A stretch of DNA of 64,000 nucleotides, from NCBI RefSeq assembly GCF_021018805.1, contig NC_086247.1:122313094-122377093 (forward strand), in the 5' to 3' direction. The stretch is from Prinia subflava. Lineage: Eukaryota; Chordata; Aves; Passeriformes; Cisticolidae. This document shows, piece by piece, positions 22,435 through 34,495 of this stretch. A program made the translations under genes and the position numbers. Below the pieces are notes generated by a model. It ran no database searches and was not told the origin of the DNA. It was given only the letters and a program-made list of their open reading frames with translations. Positions within the stretch are counted from its first letter, which is position 1. The number at the start of each line of letters is the position of its first letter.

Positions 22435-25400
22435 CTTATGGAACCATTTTTCACACTATGGAATGAACCAGTCATTTAAACACACAGTTTCAGTTGTTAA
22501 CATAAAGAAGCTGCTTTCTCCTGGTGACCCATCTGTTCTGACAGTCCTCTCCTCCTCTTCCTCTTTTCAGATTGCATCATGTTTTTATCTAGCAGATTCT
22601 GAAAAGTTTCAACCTATTTTTCAGTTCTTCTGATTAAAATCTGAGTCTTGGTCATCAGAAGGGGTGTTCGAGTAGTTAGGGTGCACTGGGTGGCTGAGTG
22701 ATACTGTGGATAGGTCAAAGCAGATACCCTTTGTAAGTCTGAACACCTGAACCACCTGAAACTTGCTGCAGGTGGCAGTTTTTTAATGTGGGATGCTCAA
22801 ATCCAATACTTTCTCAAAAATAGCCCCTATAATTTTTTTTTTTTTCAGCCTGTCAGCTATAGCTTTCATTTCCAGGGACCCCTAAAGATCTGCCTTTCTT
22901 ACTTTGTTTTAGACGCTCCTTTGTAGGAATGTGTGCAGGAACAGGGAGAGCATGTTCCAGTTCTCCAGCAGAGCTGTGGGTAGGTGTGCTGATTTGTGTG
23001 GGATCCGCAGCCACCCGCAGAGCAGAGCTGCTCTTGCACTGGGTGGCCGTATGCTCCCCGTAACTCGTCTGTTCTCATCTCCCACCCCCAGCTGCCACAC
23101 AGACACACATATGTATGTGTGCAGTTATGACTGTCTCTTCCCTGGAGCAAAACTTGGTTTTGTACTATGTAGGCAAAAAGGCTACGGTTTCACCACACCG
23201 CTTTCCTTTGCAGCTGCTGTAGCAATGCTCTCCAGTTCTGTCGTATTTTTACTGGTTAATCAATTGACACATACTGCTTTCATTGCAGTGGCACATAAAT
23301 AGCAAATATTTGCATTAGACAAAAGCTTTATAGTAAATCATGCAAGAACTGTTGGTTTAAAATGCTATTAGTTTTTAATCTCTGTGGTGTTCAATATGTA
23401 TTAAGGATGCCCTAAGAATAAAAACAGTAAAACAAACAGCAATTTACTCATTTAAGTATGGTTGAAATTAATGTCTTACCTGCTGTAAGAAGTAACAAAA
23501 ATTCAGCATTCCAGCAGAAGTATCAAAAAGCTGTAAAAGTTGCTTGACCAGTATCTTGTCAAGATTAGCTCTGGAATCACAGGCATTGCAGTCTTCCCTG
23601 TAATTCATTAATGCTGCAGTTTCCGGTATTCCAGTGCTCTCGTGTGTGGAAGAGATCTGCATCAAACAGTTGGATGATCACCCTGCTTGAAAAAAATCCT
23701 ATTGATTAAGGTCTAATAATATATCCCATCCAGAGATTCTTCATTTGGGCAATTTTGTGAACTCAGCAGAACATGCAATACAAATATGTCCATATCACCT
23801 TTGCTTTTGTAAGAAATAATCTGTTCCAATTATATTACTCTTTTTTTTTTTTTTTCCATGCACAGGTTAAGTGCTTGCAACAACAAAACTTCTTCACTTT
23901 CCTACCTTAGGCAATATATTTAATGAACTTTATCTGTATTGCCTTGTTAAGGGCAAGGAGCTAGGAGCTATCTCTAAATAGACTAAAGCTTTTATGGAAA
24001 TGAAAGCACCAAAGAGTTGCTTCATCATGGGAAATCACTGCCAAATGTGGTGTGAGCTCTTGATTTCCTGGTAGACACAATGTAGAGGAGCATTTTCATT
24101 TTTAGCATCTTGACATTCAACTTTTTGGTTCTAAGTGGCTTTACCACTTATTAGTATATGAATATTTTTCATTAAAATGCGTTGTAATGGATTTGCTTAT
24201 ATTGAAATAACAATTGAGATAATATGGAGATATAGATAATTAGAGACTTAGATCATGCTGTACAGAAGCATTTTAATAAGATCAAATGAAAACCTGCATT
24301 TTATTTTTAGCGTAGTCTAATATTTAATAAGCTAAAGCTCAAAATCTGATGAATTGGCAATGATTTTGTGATTTGATATTCAGAAAGAATGTGTCCTGAA
24401 TACCAAATGAATGAAAGTTACTGTGGAATATCATTGCTGCATTTTTTATTTTGACCTTGAGAACTGGGTTGCTTTATGTTTTTACACTGCTAACCTTGAA
24501 ACACAGTAATTGGAAAAACAGTGCTGAGGGTTAGCAGTGCTTTTTCTTGAGTTATCATAGGGGAATAGTTTGAAGTTTATGGGGGTGGAGAGAAATTGTC
24601 TTCAAGATCTTCTAACACCCTGAAAGTTTTGGTGATGACAGCACTTTAACTTATCGTTATCCTAAAAATGTCCTTTTGTGCCAGTGAAGCCTTACGTAGC
24701 TAAAAGGAAAAGTAGAAAGGAGTTTAAGTAATGTCAGGAGGATGGGGGTGCCCAGGAAGCTGCTAACAAATCCCTTATGAAGCTGCACAAACACAGTCTC
24801 CTGCACCATGGATGGGTGACCTGACAAAATATCCTTGGTGCAGCCTCATTTTGGTAGGTCAGGTGAGTAGCTGTGTGTAGGGATCATACTTCCCATGTCA
24901 AGTAAGTGCTCATGAGCCCAAGTCTCATCCCAGGTCTCTCTGCTGGTTGCCAGCAGGCAGCCAATGCACCAGTAGAGAGGAAGGGTCAGTGAAGAAACAT
25001 GCTGTGCACAGGGATGGTTTCATCTGGAATAAACAGAGGTGTAAGACAGAGATAAGATGCTTATGTTTTCACTTTTTTGTCTTTACTGAGTGGGTAATTA
25101 CACTGTAAACTGCACATTCTTTACTTACAGTGGAAAAAATTCCTAACATTTTAGGAACATTAGATTGTGATCATTTGCATTTTAGGGGAGCAGAAGAAAA
25201 CGTAAGCAGCTTTTGCTTAGGGTTGTCTGAAAATATAATTAATTTTATTAAAAATTTAATGGGAACCTAATGTTTTAGATAGGATTTTAAAGACACTGTC
25301 TTTCCCCTACCCCCTTGCCCCCATGGTGGTCCCTGTGTTTCTGATTGTCTCCAGTGCCTGTGTTAAAATTCAAGGCATCCATAAGGCACATGTCCTCCTG

Positions 25401-27129
25401 ACCTAGTGCTGTAGTTGTGATGATGCATAAAATAAATCATTGCAATTACTGAGGCAGTCTCAAGCACTTAGTAACTCATGCAATTGCTTCTTGAAACATG
25501 ACTTCACTGAAGAAAGGATCATTAGTTATTTCCCTGGAGTACTTGGATATTGTAACCCTCTCCACAGGGTTCTATTAGGGAGTTAAGACCTGGTCATCTG
25601 TTCATACATCTCATTTTGTCTTTCTGTTGTTCAAATGCTCTGTGATAGATGGTGAATTCCAGACTGTGTGTCTTCTTCACCCACAGCATCTCTTTACCTA
25701 TCAAAGCTCAGGTCAAACAGCAAATGGCCAGCCATGTGAGAAGGAAGAACTCAGCAAAGACAAAGTAAACAGGTTTAAGTGATTTCTGGAAGGACTTATG
25801 AGAGAAGGTGAATTTATGAGATATATGACATAAGAATAATATCCTGAGCAAGGAGAAAGAAGTTTGTTAGATGGGATCTCATGGTTAAACATGAAAAGGA
25901 GATAGCTAGAAAGCTGTATAAATTGTTTAAAGCTAGGATGGTCAGGAAGGAATCAAAGCTAGAAATGGGGGAAGGAAAGCCAGGATCAGAGATATGTGAG
26001 AGTTTCAGTATTCCTTGACTGGCATTATAGGTGTTGAGAGTGTCTAAGTCGTCTGTAGTGTGCAGTGTGAAAGTAATGGGATGTGATGAGAGAAAAAGAA
26101 CAGGATCAGACGATATATGTCAGTGGACAATGCAGCCCCTGGTGCAGCCTTTGTTGGCTGAAGAAATCATTGTGCATACAGGATGATATCAGAAGCTGAT
26201 AAATGGCATCATGGAGTGTCACTCCCTCCCTGTAGGTAGCACCAGCTTGCTCAGGAGGAGATACTTCGAGGAAGGAGAAGGGGAGTGACCCAAGGGAGGC
26301 TGGTGTCAATGCTGCTCCTCATGGTGAATTTAACGAAGAGAGAAGGAGTCGTATGTAGGCATAGTAGTTGCTTAAAAAGAGCTAGAAAAGGGCAGCAGGG
26401 AAGTACAGAAAAGGCCCAGTGGATGATAGATGGGCTGTGACTTCATGGATGGCACTGTCACTTGAGCAATGTGGTTTGAGGGGTTGTTCTGAAGACAGTT
26501 TCCCCTACCATGTGCAGAAGGGAAGGCTCTGCCAGGCAGAGCTGGCATGTTAGCTGCTGATAATATCAGAGCCTGGCAAAACAAGCAGCAGCCTGGTTAC
26601 AGGTAGATCAGATGTCCGTGTTTCGGGGGGCAACATCCCTGAGAAGGGTGGAGCAGATGGCTGGAGGCGGTAACAGCCCCAGCACGATGTGCTGCTGCAT
26701 GTCTGGCAGCCTCCGTGCTGGCAGCAGCGCTTTTCTCTCCACTGCTCTTGTGGACGGTCTGCTGGGGCCGGGGGTACAGCGTGTGTTTGAGGTACACTGC
26801 CACTGTAAGGTTTCATGGTCTTGACTGAGGCGAATCCCAGCAAAACATTCAGTATTTGGTTTTGTGTTTGTTTTTTTTTTTTTTTCCCCCTCAGTATTTC
26901 TTCCTATTCTAATGATAGATCTGGTTAAATCTCCCCTTGCAAAAATAACACTTTGGATGACTTCTGTCAACTTTTTGCAGAAGAGACAGTGAAATCTGGA
27001 GTATGCCACAGTTCTGCACGTGTTCCTCCGCCAAGGAGCCCTTCCCTGCGGAGGAGGTCACACAAGGAGGCAGATGAGTGTTTACTCAAGGTGCCTTGCA
27101 TCTCATTGCAGATACAATGTCATTTACTA

Positions 27130-27143
27130 GTTGCCATGGTAAC
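27130..27143. promoter_or_regulatory. RFX X-box, consensus match
   Basis: GTTGCCATGGTAAC fits the classical X-box GTTRCCATRGYAAC with no mismatch. RFX factors use such sites at cilia and neuronal gene enhancers and promoters. The surrounding 27000-27180 is somewhat richer in GC than the intron average. Confidence 0.5.
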
Positions 27144-27890
27144 AAGGCTTTTTACATTCCATAACTTGAATAAATGTTGAGGTTGCCCTTGGTATAACTA
27201 ACTTAGCTCCCTTCTAAAGTTGGGTATGATTGTGTTATCTGAGGAAAGCAGAGAGGAGACTCCCAACATTCCTACTGAAATAAATTTAGAGTATGTAGGC
27301 ATGTAACAAGCAGGTACATGAGTCCATCAGGCACAAAATAAGAGGGAATTAATATATGGTTATTTAAAATAATAAAATATAAAGAAATATAAAATGTTGC
27401 TTCATAATGAGGTATCACACATTTTTTCTGTAATTTGTATTGTTTGTGACACTTTTCTTCAATACATGAAAACTTACATAATCATTTTATAGTATTTTCT
27501 TTATATAGGTATGCAAGAGAGTACTCTTCTTTTTCCTTGTTGTAATCCTGCAATAAAATTTCTTTATTTCTTGGGTGCTATAAACTCCATTTCTGAATTA
27601 ATTATTGCTGACAAGAACTGACTGTTAACCTGCTCTTTCCCACCTTTCTTATTCTTTTATGTTTTCCTTTTGCTAAATGTGCACAACAAACATTGCACTA
27701 AAACAAACAAAACAAATGCTCCTATGCATGTAACATTAGAAAAGAACATTCTATATAGAAGCAGCCTGATTTTTCTCATTTCTATAATTACTATTGACAT
27801 CAATGAGCATTTTATCCTGCATAATAAATGCAAAATCAAATCTCCTGCTGTTAGGTGGAAGGAGTGAGTTTTATTTTTCCCTCTAACTCC

Positions 27891-27917
27891 TTTTTTTTTT
27901 TTTTTTTTTTTTTTTTT
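27891..27917 (+). repeat. Poly-T tract (27 T) followed by CAG
   Basis: The longest pure T run in the window. It ends in CAG and so mimics a splice acceptor; the frames after it are not open for long. Confidence 0.9.
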
Positions 27918-29430
27918 CAGTTTTATTGCATGCTCTACACATTTCTGTCTACTTAGGATCCTTTATCAAGTCTGTGAGTGATTAGTGGCTTATCTATATT
28001 TGAACGATTTAGATTCATGAATTAATTAATAAGGAAAGAACCATTAGAAAGCATTAGTAATAAAGCTGGTGATTTCAGGCTATTTTGGAGAGAATTAGAA
28101 CTGTCATCCCAACCCAAGAAAATTGTAGCCATTGTGATTCATGCTTTCCTCAAAGGAAATCACTGTATTATGCCTAACTTAGTTGAAAACAACCACTAAA
28201 CCACAGGATATAAATTTTACTTTATGATGACTGCCATTGGTCTAGAAGTCAAATAAATTGTTTTGATTTTAAACATTAGCTTTGGATTGTGGTTTTATTT
28301 TTTTTTTTTACTCCTTTACTCAGTGCTTTTTCACACTTGTGGTTAAATGTCAGTGCATTTGAGAGAGTTTGATTCTGGAGTTCTTGAGAATGAGCTTGAG
28401 CTTTATATAGTATTCTCAGTTTTAGAGAACCTTTTTTCTTAAGCCTTTTATGATGTCAGAATCAGCTCCTGACCTTTGCTGAGTACTCTTTTTTGAAAAA
28501 TTATCTGCATCCTTCCTCAAGCATAACACTTCAACAAAAAGATCTATGCCTTACAGTGATAAGTGTAATGAGCAACAATAGGCAAGTTTTAACCATCCTA
28601 GTTTGGAATTGTGGCTTATAATGGGAGTACAGATTTAATTTAATTTTATTTTTATTGGAGTGACGGCATTGACAGCATTGAGAGGTATTATGGACATAAG
28701 TCAAGAGACAAAGGTTTCTCTAAGAAACAGTAAGGGGATAAGTGAGTTTTTAAAAATAATATTTTGCTACACACCTAGTAAATTGGAGTGAAAGACAAAG
28801 AAAGGCATCATCGGTCTTGTCTGACTTATAAGTTGTATGTGTTCAGAACTGGTAATTAGAGCAATATAAGGCTGACAGTGTCATATATTTACTGCCATCT
28901 CTCTTCCATTCCTTCAGGAGACCTTATTTATCGCTGCTTCCATTATAAAGGTTGTAAGGCCTTTGTACAAGTGTCCTTACCAAGGTTAATATTAGTCTAC
29001 ATTAATAAATTAAATCTACTGATGTTGGTGAGCTGTGTTCTGCAGTTCTCATTCTTGAGTGAAAGCTGCATGGGGGCTGCCAGAGAAATCAAGTTCCAGC
29101 CCTGTTAGATGTTAATCAAGTTGTTATCTGTTTTCCCTCATATGGCAGTAATTTCTAGAATTTCACCCATTTGATGTTAGAATTATTCTGAAGTATAATT
29201 TCTGTATATCTACACAGTCCATTTTTCTTTCCCTGAACTATATGGTAATAGTAGTATGTGTTACTAGTCCTAGGTTAGCTCTGCAGTCCTCCTTGAAGCC
29301 TTGGCACTCCTCCTTGCTTCCTGGCTGAAACAGAAGTCCTGCAGTTTTTATATCATTTCCCTCGTGCTCTTCACTGCAGCTAAGGCTTGAACCACTGCTG
29401 CTGACATCACTGGAAGACACTATTCTAGTG

Positions 29431-29727
29431 CCTTCCCTTCCCTTCCCTTCCCTTCCCTTCCCTTCCCTTCCCTTCCCTTCCCTTCCCTTCCCTTCCCTTC
29501 CCTTCCCTTCCCTTCCCTTCCCTTCCCTTCCCTTCCCTTCCCTTCCCTTCCCTTCCCTTCCCTTCCCTTCCCTTCCCTTCCCTTCCCTTCCCTTCCCTTC
29601 CCTTCCCTTCCCTTCCCTTCCCTTCCCTTCCCTTCCCTTCCCTTCCCTTCCCTTCCCTTCCCTTCCCTTCCCTTCCCTTCCCTTCCCTTCCCTTCCCTTC
29701 CCTTCCCTTCCCTTCCCTTCCCTTCCC
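29431..29727. repeat. (CCTTC)n microsatellite, 297 bp, uninterrupted
   Basis: About 59 perfect tandem copies of CCTTC (the same repeat as CCCTT; AAGGG/GGGAA on the other strand), with no interruption in the given sequence. Because 5 is not a multiple of 3, every frame stays open, which creates artefactual ORFs on both strands. Full purine/pyrimidine strand bias makes triplex or other non-B DNA likely. No protein should be inferred from it. Confidence 0.97.
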
Positions 29728-30699
29728 ACGCAGGGGATGCAGAAGCCCTGCCAGCCTGGGGTGGGTAGTGCATGCAGGCAGTGGGGGAAGCCTGGCTGGC
29801 TCTGTTCAAACTGACATGTTCTGGCACAGTTTCAGTTGTACTGAATTAACATTTTTTTCAGTGAAAAGTTTAATTGGGAAATTTCCAACAGCTCCATACC
29901 CCACCACATTAATTGCAGGGCCACTGGAAGGGATGGTTGACATCTGCCGCCTTTTTTTCTACTGCCATGTTAATTTGCCCTGGTGTGGTGCAGGTTTTTC
30001 TACAAATTCAGATGCTCTGCAATTCTTCCATATTCTGACAGTTTTTCAAGTAAATGCTGTCCTGCCAGCTGCAAGAGAATGATAGCAATACCATCCTCCC
30101 AATTTTGTCTTTCTTCACTCCCTTCCCCTTTCTTTTTTCCCCTCGTTTTTTTTTGTGGTTGCAGAGAGAAGGTCTCCTCAGTTCTCCTTGCCAAGGTGGT
30201 AGCTCTGTGTCAGGCTGTCAAACTTACCCACTAACAGCTATGAAGAGTGTAGGCTCCAAGAAAGGGGAAACTGAAATGCACAGCCTTCAGCTGTTGTGGG
30301 AACACATTTCTCATTAACTGATAAAGAGCTGTGGAGTGCTGAGGTTATGATAACATCACTCCAGTGGTTGTGACACCAGTAGTGGGCTTTTTTCATATTA
30401 ATTTAGAAAATATGCCCTTTTTTCCTGTGTTAGAGGTTCATTAAAGCCCAATCCTCAAAGTGTTCTCACTTTAAATATATTTAGAGGCAACTGGGGAGCA
30501 GTCAGGGGTACAAACAATTTGGTCTCCATTTAGGATACTTGTCCAAACAGTGTATCTGCAGCTGTATTGCAGCTCAGCACCATTGAAGTGTGCCACAGGG
30601 AGATGTACACCAGGATTCCTGTTGTCAGTCATGGATTTTATGCTTCTGTTATTTTCTAAAGAATATTAAGGTGGTTTTTTTTTCTTTTTAACTGTGAAC

Positions 30700-30762
30700 C
30701 TTCTGGTGGTTGGACTTCCTCTTAAAGGTCTTTTTCAACATAAATGATTCTATGATTATATG
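30700..30762 (+). mobile_element. CR1 LINE 3' end fragment
   Basis: The segment reads TGGTGGTTGGACTTCCT, then CTTAAAGGTC.TTTTCAACA, and ends ATGATTCTATGATTATATG. This is the well-known CR1 3' terminus (GGTTGGACTAGATGAT..., TTCCAACC, then ATTCTATG-type repeats) in plus orientation. Only the last 60 or so bases are recognisable, as expected for heavily 5'-truncated CR1 copies. Confidence 0.85.
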
Positions 30763-32223
30763 AAAAGCTTCATGAGGTTCCTCTTTTTTCACTTCTTTTG
30801 CCTTTCTTTAACTACAAAAACTTTTTCCATATTTTCAAGTGGCCTGCACAATGAACCCCCCACCCTGCCTGTAGTTGGACCACTGCTTGGGAAAATTATA
30901 CAACTGGGTTTTGGGGTTTTTTTTTCCTTAGGACCTGACTGCAGCCCTTCGGCTCACATAAGGACTCACATTTAGCAGTGCCTTATTCCCATGAGCAGTT
31001 TCTTTCTTCTTAGTAATAGAGAAAGCAGAGATAATCCTACTCTCAGCAGTTTTGGGATTACAGGCAAAAATTGTGTTCCTTGATGTATGACTGTGTAGGG
31101 ATATTAATCTTTTCCCTGATGCCTGTTGTCTGTCATCTCTGTCTTACCAGCACTGTCCTTTTGACCCCTCTACAAGGATAACTTGTTATTAACGTTGCCT
31201 TTGCTGGGGATGCTCAGTATGCAGATGACAGCACCACCGGTTCTTCTAAAAGGGCTTGTTCTGTGCATTATCAGACACAGTATTCAAAACTGGCTTCAGC
31301 AACAAAGGATTTTGATTTTTTTCCCCATGTTGTGACTTGTACCCATTTTATCACCATTTGTGTAGCTGATAAATTCAGAGGAGGTTGTGTTGAGCCGAAT
31401 GTTGTTGTTGTGCATCTGTGAGACCACTAGGAAGTTTTTGGAACAATGCCTGAGTGCTTTTTCCTGATGGGAGGCTGTGGTCAAATATTTAGAGTGTTTC
31501 ATGGTTTTACATACTGGTCAGAAGTCTCTGAGAGTCAAAACAAAGTCACTGTGTGAGACATTTTAATGTCATTTCCCGATTGATTTCTACCAGTATACTG
31601 TGATTAGCTGTTTTATGAAAGGATTTAACAGCTGCAGCTGAAAACAAAAATATTGGAGTACAGAGAACTGGGGAAAAGATCATGATCTCAGAAAAAACAA
31701 TAAAATGCAGTATGTATATCCTATGAGCTGTATTTTGTAATGAAATGAAATAACACAGCCTTATGTAACTTTTTTTTTATACTTACGAATTGCCATATGA
31801 CAAACTTCTCTTGATGGTCCTGCAGTCCTGTAAGGTAATTTTTCCCTTGATATTTGGAAAAGGTGGTGATCTTGCAACTACAAAACAGGCAGTTCCATTG
31901 AAAAAGTTTCATCTTTTGATATTTTAAGTTGAGGTGGAGTAGTAATTGCTTTTTTATTTTCATCTAGCTAAAATAAAGAGAAGGTAATCACTGCAGAAAA
32001 AATACTCCTTATAGTCTCCTCTTTATATAGTGGGATTGAGCTGTACTAGTGACTTTGAAAGATCTTCTCCTGTGGTAGCTGAAAGTGAATCAAACATCTT
32101 AGTACAGATTTTGATCCCTCTTGAAACACTGTGAAATGCAGTAACATATTCTGGGATGGATTATCCACAGAGATCAGAGATATGGTAACCCACATTCACA
32201 TTAAATGTGATCTGTTCACTTCC

Positions 32224-32241
32224 TTTTTTTTTTTTTTTTTT
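32224..32241 (+). repeat. Poly-T tract (18 T)
   Basis: A pure T run in the sense direction of the gene. Confidence 0.9.
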
Positions 32242-32391
32242 GTCAAATGAAGGGGGAGAGCCTGTCAAGAATAGAGTAAATTTTGTATGTGTTTGTACTT
32301 TGGTGACTTTAGATCTGATTTTGCAGTTTCCACAATAACAGATTATGGGGAGAAACACAATGAAGTATAAGAAGGTGATCATCTTTAGTCT

Positions 32392-32416
32392 AGAAGCTAG
32401 ACAGAATCTAGCTTCT
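32392..32416. repeat. Inverted repeat, 10-bp stem, 5-nt loop
   Basis: AGAAGCTAGA at 32392-32401 and its exact complement TCTAGCTTCT at 32407-32416 are separated by CAGAA. A third partial copy (AGAAGCTGTCT) follows at about 32423. Confidence 0.6.
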
Positions 32417-33227
32417 TTAGATAGAAGCTGTCTGAAAGCATATCTTAGATCTGTTAATAGAATATGTTTCATTGGTTCTTCCCCCCCCGCCTTTCTTTTA
32501 TGTTTGCAGTATAAATGTGCCTATATTTTATAACCAGGACTCACCTTATTGTTTATTATTAGCACTAGCAAATGTCTCACATTGTAAGACTTAATTTTCC
32601 ATTACTTCTAGGAGTTGTTGCATATTTTTTGTTTATTCTGAAAGATGTCTGCATCAGCCTATGTAATTCTATATGAAAAATGCAGCCAGCATTGTTCAGA
32701 GGCAGCTAAGCGTGAACTTAGGGGTAAATACTGTTTTGCTATGGTTAAAAAAAAATTGGCAGTAGTTCTCTGAAAAACTCTTATACCCTTATTATTCTGA
32801 GTTGGGATCTAAAATCCCTTTGGGGTGTTTTTGCCATCTTCACAAGTATTTGCCCAAATATGACCCGAGTTAGAGGCCAAAAAATGCAGTTTGTACAAGC
32901 TCTGTAAAGAGTTTCTAGAGCTCTGGAGGTTAGTATTTGAAGGCTCTGGAAGCTCTGAGCATGCTTCAGCTTGAGCTGTGAAAGATTTTCTGTACAGCTG
33001 CAGCTCCTGGCTGCTACAACCAGAATGTGCTTGTAGGATGTGATGAGCCAGGATGGAGATTTACCTCTGTCACTTTTGGTGTGTCAAACGTAGACCTCAG
33101 TGGGCAGGTCTGGGGACCTCAGTGCCACACTGCAAAGGCCTTTTGTCTTAGCCTGGACATCGTTTCAATGCTAGGTCTCAAAATATGCTGAACAAGGGAG
33201 AGGTGTAGGGATGGAGCAGGACAGAGT

Positions 33228-33308
33228 AAAAAGAAAAACAAACAAACAAAACCAAAACAAAAAACCTACAGAAAACAAAAAACAACCCAAACAAACAAAA
33301 AACCCCAA
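33228..33308. repeat. A-rich low-complexity tract (AAAC-type)
   Basis: About 80 nt made of runs of A broken by C, with short AAAC/AAACA units. It could be the degraded poly-A of an old retrotransposon, but no element body is recognisable upstream. Confidence 0.8.
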
Positions 33309-34477
33309 GTGCTTTATTCAAAGGAGCTACATTAGATAATACAAAGATTACCAGTCAGTGTTTCTCAGTTTTTTGACTTGACTTTTCTGTCTTGTTCTTG
33401 TAATTCTTCTTTTGCATGGATAGTACCTACCAGAGATATTATAATATCCAAGAAAAAAGACACCTGCCCAGCAAAACACTTAATCTTTGGAAATTAGGAT
33501 CTTGTTATTTTGTGGCTTTTGTCAGGCTCTGTCACCAATTTGACCTGCATAGCAGTGGAAGCTTCTCTACACTTGTTCTTCTGAACCTGCTTCCTGACTC
33601 TGCTCTTGTATTTCATTCTGCTTACATGGATATATTCCTGTGTGCAGAGGGAAGCTCCTTAGATTCACTGAGGGGAGTAGTCTCCTCTACAGAACAGAAA
33701 CAGCCCTGGGAATACTCTACATACTCTTTTTCCCGTACCTGTCAAGGGCATGACCTGGCACCCACATCAAAAGACATAGAGGTAGAAGTGAGTGACATTA
33801 TCTGATTGTGTTGAGTCAGTTTTACCAAATTATGCTAGGAAAACAAAATGTTCCTGCCCTCCATAACTTCTAGAAGAGGCAATTTCTTTGTTATTTAATG
33901 TGATTTTAAAGCAGATAGCCTGTGTAAAGTTTGTTTTGCTGCATGTTGCCCAAAGAAGATTCTCTTTGCCTTTGCTTGGTTCTTTGGCACCGGGAAAATC
34001 TGTGCACTGGATTTTCCATGCTCCATTCAGTTTATAGGTGCTTTATAGGTTATGTCTTGGTTCCTGTATTACTTTTTTACCCACTGAAACTGGCAGTGTG
34101 TCTGGATCTGGTGTTGGCTGGGGTAGCTCTGTGTCTGATCCCTTTTCAAAGAAAGCAGTTCAAGAAATGTTGGACAAAAGTTCTGTCATTGAGAAGTGCA
34201 TAGTTTGCACTGCTGGTTAGGGATGTTCCAGCATAACAGGCACTTCAGTAATGGGTAACATAGATACAGAAATTAATCTTTGTCCTGTCCTAGAGAAATT
34301 ACCTGAAAATGGATTTTCTTTTCAGCGAAGCAGGCTTCTGAATATATTGTCTGTTGCAGAGCATAATGTTTGTTATTTTTTTCTGTTAGAAAGTAGAACA
34401 GCTTTTAATTGCTATTTCTAGCATTGGAGGTTTCTCACAGGAAGAGAGGAGGCAGTGCATTCTGGGTGCTGGATCCT

Positions 34478-34495
34478 CTTTTAATTAATTAAAAG
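34478..34495. repeat. 18-bp perfect palindrome of homeodomain-type TAAT sites
   Basis: CTTTTAATTAATTAAAAG is its own reverse complement and contains overlapping TAATTA cores. Confidence 0.5.

Noticed and set aside
28919..28951. Mini-exon-like GDLIYRCFHYKG between CAG and GT
   Set aside because: Weak donor (GTTGTA), too short, no homology.
29238..29827. ORFs of repeated GREGK or PFPSL residues on both strands
   Set aside because: Artefact of the CCTTC array, which keeps all frames open.
33416..33805. 129-codon plus-strand ORF
   Set aside because: No recognisable domain, no splice or promoter context; within chance for 64 kb in both strands.
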